Source: Vulgatibacter incomptus (lineage in GTDB: Bacteria > Myxococcota > Myxococcia > Myxococcales > Vulgatibacteraceae). From it: a stretch of DNA of 64,000 bases. Shown one piece after another: positions 9,747-19,822 of this stretch. Each line of letters starts with the position of its first letter. The first letter of the stretch is position 1. The DNA is taken from assembly GCF_001263175.1 (NCBI RefSeq), contig NZ_CP012332.1:1110001-1174000 (forward strand). Reading direction: 5' to 3'. The position numbers and the translations under genes are program-made. Under the pieces are notes generated by a model. That model saw only the letters and a program-made list of their open reading frames with translations, was not told the DNA's origin and searched no databases.

Positions 9747-9822
9747 AGGCCCGTAGCTCAGTTGGTAGAGCACCACCTTGACACGGTGGGGGTCACTGGT
9801 TCGAGTCCAGCCGGGCCTACCA
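9747..9822 (+). tRNA. tRNA-Val (GAC)
   Basis: This is a complete 76-base cloverleaf with encoded CCA. The acceptor AGGCCCG pairs with CGGGCCT. The D arm is GCTC...GAGC, the anticodon stem CCACC/GGTGG holds the loop TTGACAC with anticodon GAC, and the T arm has TTCGAGT. It lies immediately upstream of thrS. Confidence 0.95.
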
Positions 9823-9893
9823 TTCAGTAGGTAATGCGCGGGGTCGTCGGTTACGATGACCCCGCGCACTCTTTTGTGGCTCGGAGGTCGAAA

Positions 9894-11876
9894 ATGGTCG
9901 GCTCGGTGCAGGTGACGCTCCCCGATGGCTCGGTGAAGACCGCGGCGCGTGGGACCACCGTTGCCGACTTCGTCCGCGAGGCGATCGGCCCCGGCCTCGC
10001 CAAGGCCGCCCTGGCCGCGAAGCTCGACGGCCGACCGGTCGACCTCACGCGCAAGATCGAAGACGACGCCCGCCTCGAGGTGATCACCGCCAAGTCCGAC
10101 GAGGGCCTCGAGGTGATCCGCCACTCCTCCGCGCACATCGTCGCGTCCGCCGTCCAGCGGATCCATCCCGACGCCGAGGTCACCATCGGCCCGGTGATCG
10201 AGGACGGCTTCTACTACGACTTCTTCTTCCCCCGCGGCTTCACGCCGGAGGACCTCGAGAAGTTCGAGGCGGAGATCGCGAAGATCGTCGCCGAGGACTC
10301 GCCCTTCGAGCGGACCGACGTCCCGATCGACGACGCGATCGCGCTCTTCCTCGAGATGGGGGAGAAGTTCAAGGTCGAGATCATCGAGGACCTCAAGGCC
10401 AAGGGCGAGACGACGGTGGGCCTCTACCGTCACGCCGGCTGGACCGATCTCTGCCGCGGCCCGCACCTGCCCTCGACGGGCAAGGCCCCCGCGATCAAGC
10501 TCATGAGCGTCGCGGGCGCGTACTGGCGCGGCGACTCGACCAAGCCGCAGCTCCAGCGGATCTACGGGACCTCCTGGCGCAACAAGAAGGAGCTCGACGA
10601 GTACCTCGTGCGCCTCGAGGAGGCGAAGAAGCGCGACCACCGCAAGCTCGGCCGCGAGCTCGACCTCTTCGCCTTCCATCCGTTCGCGCCCGGCGCCGCA
10701 TTCTGGACGGACAAGGGGACGACGATTTTCCGCCTGCTCGGCGAGGCGATGCGCACCCTGGTGATCCGCAACGGTTACCAGGAGATCAAGACGCCGCTCC
10801 TGTACAACAAGGGCCTCTGGGAGACCTCTGGCCACTGGGGCAAGTACAAGGAGAACATGTTCCTGGTGCTCGATTCCGAGACGGGCGAGCACGACATGTC
10901 TCTGAAGCCGATGAACTGCCCGTCGCACCATCTCTTCTTCGGGATGAAGCGGCACTCGTACCGGGAGCTCCCCCTGCGCTTCCACACGCAGGACGTGCTC
11001 CACCGCAACGAGCCCTCCGGCAGCCTCGGCGGCCTGACCCGCGTCCGCCAGTTCCAGCAGGACGACGCCCACATCTACCTCGCGGAGTCGCAGATCACCG
11101 ACGAGGTCGTGCGGCTCGTGAACCTCCTCGACCGCTGCTACGACGCCTTCGGCCTGACGTACGAGGCGATGCTCTCCACCCGCCCGGCGGAGCGCCTCGG
11201 CGACGACGCGACGTGGGATCGGGCCGAGGCCGGCCTGCGCAACGCCCTCGAGGTCATGGGCCTGCCGTACCGGGTGAACGAGGGCGACGGCGCCTTCTAC
11301 GGCCCGAAGATCGACTTCGTCGTCTCCGACTCGATCGGCCGCAAGTGGCAGCTCGGCACGATCCAGCTCGACTACCTGGCGCCCGAGCGCTTCGACCTCA
11401 CCTTCGTGGGCGAGGACAACCAGCCGCATCGGCCGGTGGTGATCCACCGCGCGATCTTCGGCTCCTTCGAGCGTTTCATCGCGATCTGCATCGAGCACTT
11501 CGCCGGGGCCTTCCCCGCCTGGCTCGCACCGGTCCAGGCCCGGATCGTCACCGTCAGCGATCGCCAGCTCCCCTGGGCGCGGCAGGTGTGGGAGCGGATG
11601 CGCGAGGCCGGGCTCCGGGTGGAGCTCGACGAGCGGAGCGAGAAGCTCGGCGCGAAGATCCGCGACGCCCAGCTCGAGAAGATCCCCTACGCCCTCGTGG
11701 TCGGCGATCAGGAGGTGGAGAAGCAGGGGATCTCGCCGAGGCGCCTCGGCGGCGAGAACCTGGAGTTCCACCCGGTCGACGCCTTCATCCAGAGGCTGAA
11801 GGAGGAGGGGCGGATCCCCTTCCTCCTCGACGAGAATCGGAAGGCGGAGAGCGGGTCGAACGCGAAGGCAGGTTGA
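9894..11876 (+). CDS. thrS: threonyl-tRNA synthetase
   Basis: This class II synthetase charges tRNA-Thr. At 660 aa the full architecture is present: an N-terminal TGS domain ([19 protein letters not shown]), a second editing domain with [11 protein letters not shown], the catalytic core with [16 protein letters not shown] and QDDAHIY, and a C-terminal anticodon-binding domain ([14 protein letters not shown]). The zinc Cys lies in MNCPSHH. ATG 9894 has GGAGG a few bases upstream; an upstream ATG at 9834 would add 20 residues not typical of the family. It heads the conserved thrS-infC-rpmI-rplT-pheST block. Confidence 0.96.
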   Translation: MVGSVQVTLPDGSVKTAARGTTVADFVREAIGPGLAKAALAAKLDGRPVDLTRKIEDDARLEVITAKSDEGLEVIRHSSAHIVASAVQRIHPDAEVTIGPVIEDGFYYDFFFPRGFTPEDLEKFEAEIAKIVAEDSPFERTDVPIDDAIALFLEMGEKFKVEIIEDLKAKGETTVGLYRHAGWTDLCRGPHLPSTGKAPAIKLMSVAGAYWRGDSTKPQLQRIYGTSWRNKKELDEYLVRLEEAKKRDHRKLGRELDLFAFHPFAPGAAFWTDKGTTIFRLLGEAMRTLVIRNGYQEIKTPLLYNKGLWETSGHWGKYKENMFLVLDSETGEHDMSLKPMNCPSHHLFFGMKRHSYRELPLRFHTQDVLHRNEPSGSLGGLTRVRQFQQDDAHIYLAESQITDEVVRLVNLLDRCYDAFGLTYEAMLSTRPAERLGDDATWDRAEAGLRNALEVMGLPYRVNEGDGAFYGPKIDFVVSDSIGRKWQLGTIQLDYLAPERFDLTFVGEDNQPHRPVVIHRAIFGSFERFIAICIEHFAGAFPAWLAPVQARIVTVSDRQLPWARQVWERMREAGLRVELDERSEKLGAKIRDAQLEKIPYALVVGDQEVEKQGISPRRLGGENLEFHPVDAFIQRLKEEGRIPFLLDENRKAESGSNAKAG

Positions 11877-11900
11877 CAGCCGACGCGCGTTGCATATTCT
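11873..11900 (+). promoter_or_regulatory. candidate promoter for infC operon
   Basis: TTGACA (11873-11878) overlaps the thrS stop codon. After a 16-base spacer comes TATTCT (11895-11900). This would allow infC-rpmI-rplT to be transcribed independently of thrS. Confidence 0.55.
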
Positions 11901-11959
11901 CCCCGCCTCGCAGCGGACCCAGCGGGTCATCCGACTCGCGACTTTAGGAGGTTACACCC

Positions 11960-12643
<684 letters not shown>

Positions 12644-12682
12644 GCCGACCACATTTCAAAGCAGTCACCGCGAGGACGAGTC

Positions 12683-12886
12683 ATGCCGAAGCTCAAGACC
12701 AATAGCGGCGCCAAGAAGCGCTTCCACGTCAACAAGAAGGGGACCGTGAAGTTCCGCAAGGCCAACGCCCGGCACAACTTCACGAACAAGTCGCCGAAGC
12801 AGAAGCGCCACAACCGCGGCACCTCGACGCTGGTCCCCCAGGACGCGAAGAAGGTGATCAAGGAGCTCTTCCCCTACGGAGCGTAA
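12683..12886 (+). CDS. rpmI: 50S ribosomal protein L35
   Basis: This 67-residue basic protein begins MPKLKTNSGAKKRFHV, the standard L35 N-terminus, and contains KQKRHNRG. It lies between infC and rplT as in most bacteria, 39 bases after infC, and is presumably co-transcribed with them. Confidence 0.95.
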   Translation: MPKLKTNSGAKKRFHVNKKGTVKFRKANARHNFTNKSPKQKRHNRGTSTLVPQDAKKVIKELFPYGA

Positions 12887-13003
12887 GGGAAGGTTCCCCC
12901 AACAAGCGGACCGGGGCGAATTCGCCAGGTCCCTCGTGACGGAGGCCCGTGGGCCATGCCGGCACGGTGAGGCGCTCGAAGAGAGCGCCGACAGGAGCAG
13001 CAC

Positions 13004-13348
13004 ATGAGAGTGAAGAAGGGTTTCAAGGCGCGCCGCCGCCGTAATCGCGTCCTCAAGCTGGCCAAGGGATTCCGTGGCCGCCGCAAGAATTGCTACCGCC
13101 GCGCGAACGAGGCCGTCGAGCGCGCGATGGACTACGCGACGCGCGACCGCCGCCAGAAGCGCCGCGACTTCCGCCGCCTCTGGATCGTGCGTATCAACGC
13201 CGCCGCGCGCCTGAACGGCGTCAGCTACTCGAAGCTGATCGCGGGCCTCGCCAAGGCCGGCTGCGCGCTGGACCGCAAGGTCCTCGCCGACCTCGCGCTC
13301 TTCGATCCCCAGGGCTTTGCCGCCGTGGCTGCGGTCGCCCGGGCGTAA
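13004..13348 (+). CDS. rplT: 50S ribosomal protein L20
   Basis: This 114-residue protein begins [15 protein letters not shown] and continues [13 protein letters not shown], both characteristic of L20, which binds 23S rRNA early in assembly. The 117-base gap from rpmI is long for this operon and could hold a leader element, though I see no recognisable L20 mimic. Confidence 0.95.
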   Translation: MRVKKGFKARRRRNRVLKLAKGFRGRRKNCYRRANEAVERAMDYATRDRRQKRRDFRRLWIVRINAAARLNGVSYSKLIAGLAKAGCALDRKVLADLALFDPQGFAAVAAVARA

Positions 13349-13452
13349 GTCGAGAGCAGCTTTCTGGACTTTGGGCGACCTTCGGGAGACCGGGGGCCGC
13401 CCTTTTTCTTTCGACGCCCGCTCGGCGGGCGAGGGACGGGAGCCGAAGCGCG

Positions 13453-14628
13453 ATGGAGCTTTCCGGCGAGCAGCAGGCGGAGATCGACGCGGCGCGGGCG
13501 GCTGCGCTCCGCGCGATTGACGAAGCAGGGGACGAGCAGGCTCTCGAAGCGGCCCGCGTCGAGCACCTGGGCAAGAGCGGCCGGATCAGCCTCCTCCGGA
13601 GGAACATCGGCCAACTCCCTCCCGAGCAGAAGAAGCCCTTCGGCGAGGCGGTGAACGCCGCGATCGAATCGGTGGAAGGCGCTCTCACCCACCGTAGCGA
13701 GGCCCTCGCCGCGGCGAAGCTCGAGGCCGAGCTATCGGGTTCGCCCCTCGACGTGACGCTCCCGGGGCGGCCGGTTCGGCAGGGGAGGCGGCATCCGCTC
13801 TCGCAGACGATGGAGGACCTCGTCTCGATCCTCGGGCGGATGGGCTTCTCGGTGGCGAGCGGGCCGGAGGTCGAGCTCGACTACTACAACTTCGAGGCGC
13901 TGAACTTCCCGAAGAACCATCCTGCGCGGGACATGCAGGACACCTTCTTCGTGGACGACGGCGTCCTGCCGCCCGGCTCCGTGCCGCCGGGTGAGCTCCT
14001 GCTCCGGACCCATACCTCGCCGGTCCAGGTGCGGACGATGCTCGAGAAGCAGCCGCCCATCCGGATCATCGCGCCCGGCAGGGTGTATCGCTGCGACAGC
14101 GACCAGACGCACTCGCCGATGTTCCACCAGATCGAAGGCCTCTACGTCGCTCGCGGCGTGACCTTCGCCGAGCTGAAGGGGACCCTCGACGAACTGGTCC
14201 GCACCTTCTTCGGCCGCGAGGTCCGCACCCGCTTCCGCCCTAGCTTCTTCCCCTTCACCGAGCCCTCCGCTGAGGTCGACATCTCCTGCGTGATCTGCGG
14301 GGGGACCGGACGCGCGCGCGGCACGCACGACCTGCACCTCGCCGTCCCGGCGCCGGATCCGCTCCGGCCCTCGCGGTCGGTGGGTGAGCCCGCCGTTCCG
14401 CCCCACGGCGGCGATCCCTGCAGGGTCTGCAAGGCCACGGGCTGGCTCGAGGTCCTCGGCGCCGGAATGGTCCACCCGAAGGTCTTCGAGAGCGTCGGCT
14501 ACGACCCGCGGACGGTCTCCGGCTTCGCCTTCGGCATGGGCGTCGAGCGGATCGCGATGCTGCGCTACGGCATCGACGACCTGCGCCTGCTCTTCGAAAA
14601 CGACGTCCGCTTCCTCGCCCAGTTCTGA
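13453..14628 (+). CDS. pheS: phenylalanyl-tRNA synthetase alpha subunit
   Basis: This is the catalytic subunit of the alpha2-beta2 PheRS (391 aa). It has the N-terminal coiled coil, then HPLSQTMEDLVSILGRMGF, motif 2 with GRVYRCDSDQTHSPMFHQ, and the C-terminal GFAFGMGVERIAML. The Cys-bearing segment near the end is interrupted. Usually the two CxxC-like parts are almost adjacent, but here CVICGGTGRA and CRVCKATGWLEVLGAG are separated by about 35 extra residues rich in Pro, Arg and His. Start ATG 13453. The gap to pheT is 15 bases. Confidence 0.95.
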   Translation: MELSGEQQAEIDAARAAALRAIDEAGDEQALEAARVEHLGKSGRISLLRRNIGQLPPEQKKPFGEAVNAAIESVEGALTHRSEALAAAKLEAELSGSPLDVTLPGRPVRQGRRHPLSQTMEDLVSILGRMGFSVASGPEVELDYYNFEALNFPKNHPARDMQDTFFVDDGVLPPGSVPPGELLLRTHTSPVQVRTMLEKQPPIRIIAPGRVYRCDSDQTHSPMFHQIEGLYVARGVTFAELKGTLDELVRTFFGREVRTRFRPSFFPFTEPSAEVDISCVICGGTGRARGTHDLHLAVPAPDPLRPSRSVGEPAVPPHGGDPCRVCKATGWLEVLGAGMVHPKVFESVGYDPRTVSGFAFGMGVERIAMLRYGIDDLRLLFENDVRFLAQF

Positions 14629-14643
14629 CCGGAAAAAGAGCTC

Positions 14644-17037
14644 ATGCGAATCTCGTACAAGTGGCTTGCCGATCTGGTTGAAGAGCTCCCCGACGTCTCC
14701 GAGCTCGCCGATAAGCTCACCCACGCAGGCCTCGAGGTGGAGGGGCTGGAGCGACAGGGCGAGGGACTCTCGCAGGTCGTCGTAGGCCAGGTCCTCTCCA
14801 AGGAGCCGGTTGCAGGCTCCGACAAGCTGAACCTCTGCCGGGTGGACGTCGGCGGAGGCGATCACCTCTCCATCGTCTGCGGTGCCGCCAACTACGGCGT
14901 GGGGGCGAAGGTCCCGACGGCCCTGGTCGGCGCCGTGCTCCCGGGCGGCCTCCGGATCGAGCCGCGCAAGCTCCGCGGCGTCGACTCCGCGGGGATGCTC
15001 TGCTCCGCCAAGGAGCTCGCCCTCGACGAGGACGCATCGGGGCTCATGCTCCTCGACGACGCCCTCGCGGTGGGAACGCCCATCGCCAAGGCCCTCGGCC
15101 TGGACGACGTGGCCCTCGAGCTCAACGCCACCCCGAACCGCCCGGACTGGCTCTCGCACCTGGGCGTCGCCCGCGAGGTCGTCGCCCTCACCGGCACCCG
15201 CCTCGTCGCGCAGCCGGTGGCGGTTCGTGAGTCCGGCGCCGACGCGTCGAGCCTCGTCTCCATCGGCATCGAGCGCCCCGATCGCTGCGGCCGCTACGCC
15301 GCCCGCGTGGCCGAGGGCGTGCGCTTCGGTCCGTCGCCCCGGTGGTTGCGCGCGCGCCTCGAGACCTGCGGCGTCCGCTCTCTCGGCAACGTGATCGACG
15401 TCACGAACTACGTGCTCCTCGAGACCGGTCACCCCCTCCACGCCTTCGATCTCGATCGGGTGCGGGGAAGCCGGATCGTCGTCCGCGGCGCGCACGCCGG
15501 CGAGAAGCTCGTGACCCTCGACGGCAAGGAGCGCACCCTCGATCCCGACGACCTGGTCATCGCCGACGCGGAGCGGGCCCTCGTGCTCGCGGGCGTGATG
15601 GGCGGCGCGGACGCCGAGGTCGGGGAGGGGACCACGCGGGTCCTCCTCGAGAGCGCGTACTTCGATCCGGCCGGGATCCGGCGGAGCTCCAAGCGCCACG
15701 GACTTCACACGGAGTCGTCGCACCGCTTCGAGCGCGGAGCCGATCCCGAGGCGGTGGCCTACGCCCTGGATCGCGCGGCCCACCTCCTGGGCGAGCTCAC
15801 CGGCTGCGAGATCCGCAAGGGCGCCGTCGACGTGAGGCCGACCCCCCGCCAGCCTTCGTCCGTGGCGCTCCGGTACTCGCGAGTGGGCGCGCTCCTCGGC
15901 GCCGAGGTCGAGGCCCGCGACTCCCGTCGGATCCTGGTGTCGCTCGGCTTCACGCCGAGTGAGGAGACCGAAGAAGGGGCCAACTTCGGCGTGCCGAGCT
16001 TCCGCACCGACGTCTCCCGGGAGGCGGATCTCGTCGAGGAGATCGCGCGGATCCGGGGCTACGACTCGATCCCCCCCGCCGTTCCTAGCGCGTCGGCCCG
16101 GCCCGCGGTCCCGTCGCTCGACGAGCAGGTCCTCGCCCGGGTGCGCGCCGCGATGTCCGGCTGCGGCCTCGACGAGGTGATCAACCTCTCGTTCGGCGAT
16201 CCCGAGGACTTCGCCCACCTCGGCGAGGCGGCGCTGCTGCCGATCCGCAACCCGCTCACCGTGAACCTGAGCGCGATGCGGCCCACGCTCCTCGCGGGCC
16301 TCCTGCGGAACCTCGCCTTCAACCGCAACCGCCAGGCGGCCGACGTGCGCCTCTACGAGCAGGGCCGCGTCTTCCGTCCGTCCCCTGCGGTACACGAGCC
16401 GGTGGACGAGTCGTGGCACGTCGCCGGGGTGATCGCCGGCTCTCGCGCCGGCGGCTCGTGGGCGGCGAAGCCCGAGCCCGTGGACTTCTACGACGCCAAG
16501 GGAGTCTTGGAGGCGATGCTCGCCTCCCTCGGCATCGAGCCCACCTGGGAGCGCGGCGACGCGCCTTGCCTCCACCCGCGCAGCGCGTGCCGCGTCTCGG
16601 CGAAGGGGCGGGTGCTCGGTCAGCTCGGCGAGCTCCACCCCACCGTCGCGGAGGCCTTCGGGCTCCCCAGAGGGGTCTTCGTTTTCGAGCTCTCGATGGG
16701 CAACCTCGTCCACGCGGCGCACCTCCTTCCGCACTACGAGGGCGTGCCCCGCTTCCCCGCCGTGCTGCGGGATCTGGCGGCCGTGGTCCCCTCGGACCTC
16801 CCTGCGGAGCGGCTCCGCGGGGTGCTCCTCGGGCCGGCCGGCGAGGGATTGGTGGAAGGGGTCGAGCTATTCGACGTCTACGAGGGGCCCCAGGTCGGCC
16901 CTGGGCGCAAGAACCTGGCGTTCGCGATCCGCTACCGGGCCAAGGATCGGACCCTGCGGGACGACGAGATCGACCGGGTCCACCAGAGCCTGGTCGCGGC
17001 TCTCGAGCGGGAGGTCGGCGCGCAGCTCCGCGCCTGA
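14644..17037 (+). CDS. pheT: phenylalanyl-tRNA synthetase beta subunit
   Basis: This 797-residue subunit begins MRISYKWLADLVEELPD. Domains in order are an N-terminal tRNA-binding OB fold (VVVGQVLSKEPVAGSDKLNL), the B3/B4 editing region (NATPNRPDWLSHLGVAREV), B5 (GAEVEARDSRRILVSLGF), the catalytic-like core, and a C-terminal ferredoxin-like anticodon-binding domain (FPAVLRDLAAVVPSDLPAE). Length and order are normal for bacterial PheT. It follows pheS in the same operon. Confidence 0.95.
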   Translation: MRISYKWLADLVEELPDVSELADKLTHAGLEVEGLERQGEGLSQVVVGQVLSKEPVAGSDKLNLCRVDVGGGDHLSIVCGAANYGVGAKVPTALVGAVLPGGLRIEPRKLRGVDSAGMLCSAKELALDEDASGLMLLDDALAVGTPIAKALGLDDVALELNATPNRPDWLSHLGVAREVVALTGTRLVAQPVAVRESGADASSLVSIGIERPDRCGRYAARVAEGVRFGPSPRWLRARLETCGVRSLGNVIDVTNYVLLETGHPLHAFDLDRVRGSRIVVRGAHAGEKLVTLDGKERTLDPDDLVIADAERALVLAGVMGGADAEVGEGTTRVLLESAYFDPAGIRRSSKRHGLHTESSHRFERGADPEAVAYALDRAAHLLGELTGCEIRKGAVDVRPTPRQPSSVALRYSRVGALLGAEVEARDSRRILVSLGFTPSEETEEGANFGVPSFRTDVSREADLVEEIARIRGYDSIPPAVPSASARPAVPSLDEQVLARVRAAMSGCGLDEVINLSFGDPEDFAHLGEAALLPIRNPLTVNLSAMRPTLLAGLLRNLAFNRNRQAADVRLYEQGRVFRPSPAVHEPVDESWHVAGVIAGSRAGGSWAAKPEPVDFYDAKGVLEAMLASLGIEPTWERGDAPCLHPRSACRVSAKGRVLGQLGELHPTVAEAFGLPRGVFVFELSMGNLVHAAHLLPHYEGVPRFPAVLRDLAAVVPSDLPAERLRGVLLGPAGEGLVEGVELFDVYEGPQVGPGRKNLAFAIRYRAKDRTLRDDEIDRVHQSLVAALEREVGAQLRA

Positions 17038-17064
17038 CATCGTCCGGGAGGACGGGAGGGGGAC

Positions 17065-17397
17065 GTGAGCGAGGTTCGCAAGCCGATGGACCGCCTGGCG
17101 CTCTCGGTCGCCGGCGTCGGTCTCGTCCTCTCCTGGGTCCCGTGGCTGGGCCTCGCGCTCTCCGCTGTGGGGCTCGCGCGCGCGTACCACACGAGGCGCC
17201 GCGCGAGGATCGGCCTCGCAATGGGGATCGCGGTCTACGGGCTCGTGCTCGGGGCCGTGTTCACCTACCTCTTCCTGGCCTTCCGGCCCAGCGAGGAGAC
17301 TCCGGTCGAGCGCACCCGCTGGGACGCGTTCGAGCGCCTCTTCCACCCGGATTCGGGTGGCTCGGCGGGCAGCGGCGGAGGGGAGGGGGCGCTGTAA
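17065..17397 (+). CDS. small two-helix membrane protein
   Basis: This 110-residue protein has two predicted membrane helices, LALSVAGVGLVLSWVPWLGL and GLAMGIAVYGLVLGAVF, separated by a short basic loop (HTRRRARI). The C-terminal tail is hydrophilic and Gly/Ser-rich. The pattern resembles small DUF4190-like membrane proteins. The GTG start at 17065 follows GGGAGGGGGAC, 27 bases past pheT. Function unknown; its place between pheT and ihfA suggests co-transcription only. Confidence 0.7.
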   Translation: MSEVRKPMDRLALSVAGVGLVLSWVPWLGLALSAVGLARAYHTRRRARIGLAMGIAVYGLVLGAVFTYLFLAFRPSEETPVERTRWDAFERLFHPDSGGSAGSGGGEGAL

Positions 17398-17521
17398 GCA
17401 GGCGCATCCTTTGAGGAAAGACCGCACGCTCCCTTGACAGGCGGCCGTTTCGTGCGCGAACCTCGCCCCTTCTCGTGACCGAGAAATCGAGCTCGTTCAA
17501 CCGGGGAGCCGTGCGCACGCC

Positions 17522-17839
17522 ATGACGAAGGCCGAGATCATCGAGGGGATCTACGAGAAGGTGGGCTTCTCCAAGAAGGAGTCCGCAGAGATCGTCGAGC
17601 TCGTCTTCGACACGGTGAAGGAGACCCTGGAGCGGGGGGAGAAGATCAAGATCTCCGGCTTCGGGAACTTCATTGTCCGCGAGAAGAAGGCCCGCCTCGG
17701 TCGCAACCCCCAGACCGGCGAGGAGATCGAGATCTCTGCGCGCCGGGTGCTGACCTTTCGCCCCTCGCAGGTGCTGAAGGCCGCGTTGAACGCCGGCCTC
17801 GAAGCGGCAGGCGACGTGGCGGCTCGCGCGGACGACTAG
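17522..17839 (+). CDS. ihfA: integration host factor alpha-like HU/IHF protein
   Basis: This 105-residue DNA-bending protein begins MTKAEIIEGIYEKVGFSKKE. The HU/IHF signature GFGNFIVREKKARLGRNPQT is present, with the proline-containing arm sequence typical of the alpha subunit. Location downstream of pheST matches the pheST-ihfA order seen in E. coli, supporting the alpha assignment. A TTGACA at 17434-17439 could be the -35 of its own promoter, though I see no good -10. Confidence 0.9.
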   Translation: MTKAEIIEGIYEKVGFSKKESAEIVELVFDTVKETLERGEKIKISGFGNFIVREKKARLGRNPQTGEEIEISARRVLTFRPSQVLKAALNAGLEAAGDVAARADD

Positions 17840-17890
17840 CTCCGCCCGGCGAGATTGGCCGGGCTCGTACGATTCGGGCGTCTTCTTCGC

Positions 17891-17919
17891 TTGACGCCGA
17901 CCGAGTGGTTCTCTACAAG
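17891..17919 (+). promoter_or_regulatory. sigma-70 promoter for tRNA-Pro
   Basis: TTGACG (17891-17896), a 17-base spacer and TACAAG (17914-17919) lie 27 bases upstream of the tRNA. Confidence 0.6.
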
Positions 17920-17946
17920 AGCGCTCGTCGCAAACACCCCAGTTGT

Positions 17947-18023
17947 CGGGGCGTGGCGCAGCCTGGTAGCGCACTTGCTTGGGGTGCAAGTGGTCGCTGG
18001 TTCAAATCCAGTCGCCCCGACCA
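17947..18023 (+). tRNA. tRNA-Pro (GGG)
   Basis: This is a 77-base cloverleaf with encoded CCA. The acceptor CGGGGCG pairs with CGCCCCG, the anticodon stem CTTGC/GCAAG holds the loop TTGGGGT with anticodon GGG, and the T arm contains TTCAAAT. Confidence 0.95.
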
Positions 18024-18025
18024 AC

Positions 18026-18062
18026 GAAGGGCCGGCGTTCTCGAAAGAGGCGCCGGCCCTTC
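18026..18062 (+). terminator. rho-independent terminator after tRNA-Pro
   Basis: GAAGGGCCGGCG and CGCCGGCCCTTC form a perfect 12-bp stem around a 13-base loop, followed shortly by a TTTT run. It starts three bases after the tRNA. Confidence 0.85.
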
Positions 18063-18164
18063 GCCTTTTCGGGGTCTCCCAACGTCCTTCGTCCCGAATT
18101 AGTCCAGAGGCTCCTGGATTTGATTTCTTGACGCATCCGCCCCGTCCGGCCAAGGTCGGCGGCC

Positions 18165-18953
18165 ATGGTGGGAGATCTGCCTCCCAGGATCGGTCCACTC
18201 CTCCTGCTGCTCGCGCTCGTCGCGGGTTGTGCCGCTCCCCGTGCATCCTGGCGCCAGGGCGAGACCCCGGAGGCAACGGAACCGCCGGCGCCGATCGATC
18301 TCGACGAGGGAGGCGGCCACGCCGAGCGAGGCCCCGTCCACGTGGTCGCCCCCGGCGAGAACCTCTACCGGATCGCCCTCCGCTACGGCGTGGACATGGA
18401 TGAGCTCGCCGATCTCAACGAGATCAGCGACCCCAGGAGCCTCTCCGTGGGGCGGGAGCTGCGGCTCCCCGCGAAGGACCGCAAGGGCGCCCCGTCGGAG
18501 TCGGCCGCTTCCACCGCATCCGCGGAGTCCAGGTCGCCCCAGGGGCGCCAGACCATTTCGAAGCAGCCTCCGCTCTCCGGGACCCCTCTCCTGGATTGGC
18601 CCGTGAAGGGCGTGCTCTTCAGCCGCTTCGGCAAGCGGGGCGCCACCCGCCACGACGGTATCGACATCGCAGCGCCGGAGGGGACGGCGATCCTCGCGGC
18701 GGCGGACGGCGACGTGATCTACGCAGGCGTGCAGCGCGGTTACGGGCGGCTCGTGATCCTCCGACACGAGGACGGTCTCGTGACCATCTACGCGCACAAC
18801 CGCGAGAACCTCGTCCGGGACGGGATGAAGGTCCGCCGCGGCCAGCCCATCGGAAAGGTGGGGCGAACCGGGCGCGCCAGCGGGCCTCATTGTCACTTCG
18901 AGGTCCGCCGGGGGACCACGCCCATGGAGCCCCTGGACTTCCTCCCGCCCTGA
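18165..18953 (+). CDS. LysM/M23 peptidase lipoprotein (NlpD/EnvC type)
   Basis: This 262-residue outer-membrane lipoprotein has lipobox LVAGC and is probably a cell-wall hydrolase or amidase activator. A LysM peptidoglycan-binding domain follows the linker (HVVAPGENLYRIALRYGVDM). A LytM/M23 domain follows at about residues 140-255 with zinc ligands in RHDGIDIAAP (HxxxD) and GPHCHFEVR (HxH). Both ligand sets are intact, so it may be catalytic rather than a degenerate activator. It lies downstream of tRNA-Pro and upstream of a degenerate palindromic repeat copy. Confidence 0.88.
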   Translation: MVGDLPPRIGPLLLLLALVAGCAAPRASWRQGETPEATEPPAPIDLDEGGGHAERGPVHVVAPGENLYRIALRYGVDMDELADLNEISDPRSLSVGRELRLPAKDRKGAPSESAASTASAESRSPQGRQTISKQPPLSGTPLLDWPVKGVLFSRFGKRGATRHDGIDIAAPEGTAILAAADGDVIYAGVQRGYGRLVILRHEDGLVTIYAHNRENLVRDGMKVRRGQPIGKVGRTGRASGPHCHFEVRRGTTPMEPLDFLPP

Positions 18954-18963
18954 TGCCCGTTCT

Positions 18964-19070
18964 TTCGCTCTTGCGGAGCCGAAGGCGGAGCAACGGAAAA
19001 AGTGCGTTCGCGCGAAGCGCGGCTGAAGAATTCGGGCCCGCTTCTGCGGGACCGAATTCTTCATACGCTC
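18964..19070. repeat. palindromic intergenic element, degenerate copy B
   Basis: This copy carries the internal module (GCGGAGCCGAAGGCGGAGCAACGG), the CGCGCGAAGCGCG motif, the right hairpin (GAAGAATTCGGGCCCGC/GCGGGACCGAATTCTTC) and the right end TTCTTCATACGCTC. The left inverted repeat is missing or decayed. It lies 11 bases after the stop codon of the M23 lipoprotein. Confidence 0.75.
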
Positions 19071-19159
19071 ATGGCCGTTTGACGACCGCCTATCCCCTTG
19101 GTAGGCATGCCGCCCGGCCAGAGGGACGATCGACGTCCCGCCGCCGGTTCTCCTCCACC

Positions 19160-19810
19160 GTGGACCATCTCCTTCAAAGCGCGATCATCTGGTTCGTGCC
19201 GGTGCTCCTCTCGCTCACCGTGCACGAGTGGGCCCACGCCGCCTCCGCGAACGCCCTCGGCGACGATACGGCGGCGCGGATGGGCCGGCTCACCCTGAAC
19301 CCGATCGCCCACATCGACCCGTTCGGCACGGTCCTGCTGCCGATGATCCAGCTCCTGTCCACGGGGACGGTGATGTTCGCGTGGGCGAAGCCGGTTCCGG
19401 TGAACCCGCTCCAGTTCACGCGGAAGGTCACGATGCGGACCGGCGACGTCCTCGTCTCCGCGGCCGGCCCCGCCTCCAACCTCGCGATCGCCCTCGGCGC
19501 TGCCATAGGCCTGGGCCTCCTGGTCCGCTTCGACTGGGTGAACGAGCCGGTGGTCTTCCTGCTCCAGTCGCTCTTCGGCCTGAACATCGCTCTGGCGGTC
19601 TTCAACCTCCTCCCCGTGCCCCCTCTCGACGGCAGCCACGTGCTGCGCGGCCTCCTGCCCCGGCGCTTGTCCATGGCCTACGAGCGCGTTTTCCCGTACG
19701 CTCCCATGCTGCTCATGGGGGTGATCTTCTTCGGTCGCGGCCTCATCCACTGGCCGATGGGGATCCTCCACGGATGGCTCTGGCGGCTCACCGCGCTGGT
19801 AGCGGGCTAG
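19160..19810 (+). CDS. M50 site-2 protease family membrane metalloprotease
   Basis: This polytopic membrane protein of about 216 aa has the zinc motif HEWAH in its first helix and the third-ligand segment PPLDGSHVLRGLLP in a later helix, the hallmarks of YwhC/S2P-type rhomboid-like M50 peptidases. Cofactors and substrates are unknown. I use GTG 19160 (VDHLLQSAIIWF); no clear ribosome site precedes it, and upstream in-frame sequence runs back into the repeat element. It is followed 12 bases later by scpA, a pairing common in bacteria. Confidence 0.82.
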   Translation: MDHLLQSAIIWFVPVLLSLTVHEWAHAASANALGDDTAARMGRLTLNPIAHIDPFGTVLLPMIQLLSTGTVMFAWAKPVPVNPLQFTRKVTMRTGDVLVSAAGPASNLAIALGAAIGLGLLVRFDWVNEPVVFLLQSLFGLNIALAVFNLLPVPPLDGSHVLRGLLPRRLSMAYERVFPYAPMLLMGVIFFGRGLIHWPMGILHGWLWRLTALVAG

Positions 19811-19822
19811 CACGAGGGCGTC

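Noticed and set aside
9726-11930. Minus-strand frame opposite tRNA-Val and thrS
   Set aside because: It crosses a tRNA and a certain synthetase gene and shows only low-complexity sequence.
12887-13003. L20-binding autoregulatory leader between rpmI and rplT
   Set aside because: The gap is long enough, but I could not find a convincing rRNA-mimic structure.
13732-16734. 1000-codon open frame on the minus strand across pheS-pheT
   Set aside because: It is the complement of two certain genes; high GC content removes stop codons from antisense frames, and the product is Arg/Gly/Asp-rich without any domain.
17434-17466. Promoter for ihfA from TTGACA at 17434
   Set aside because: A perfect -35 is present but no acceptable -10 at 16-18 bases; left out of the feature list.
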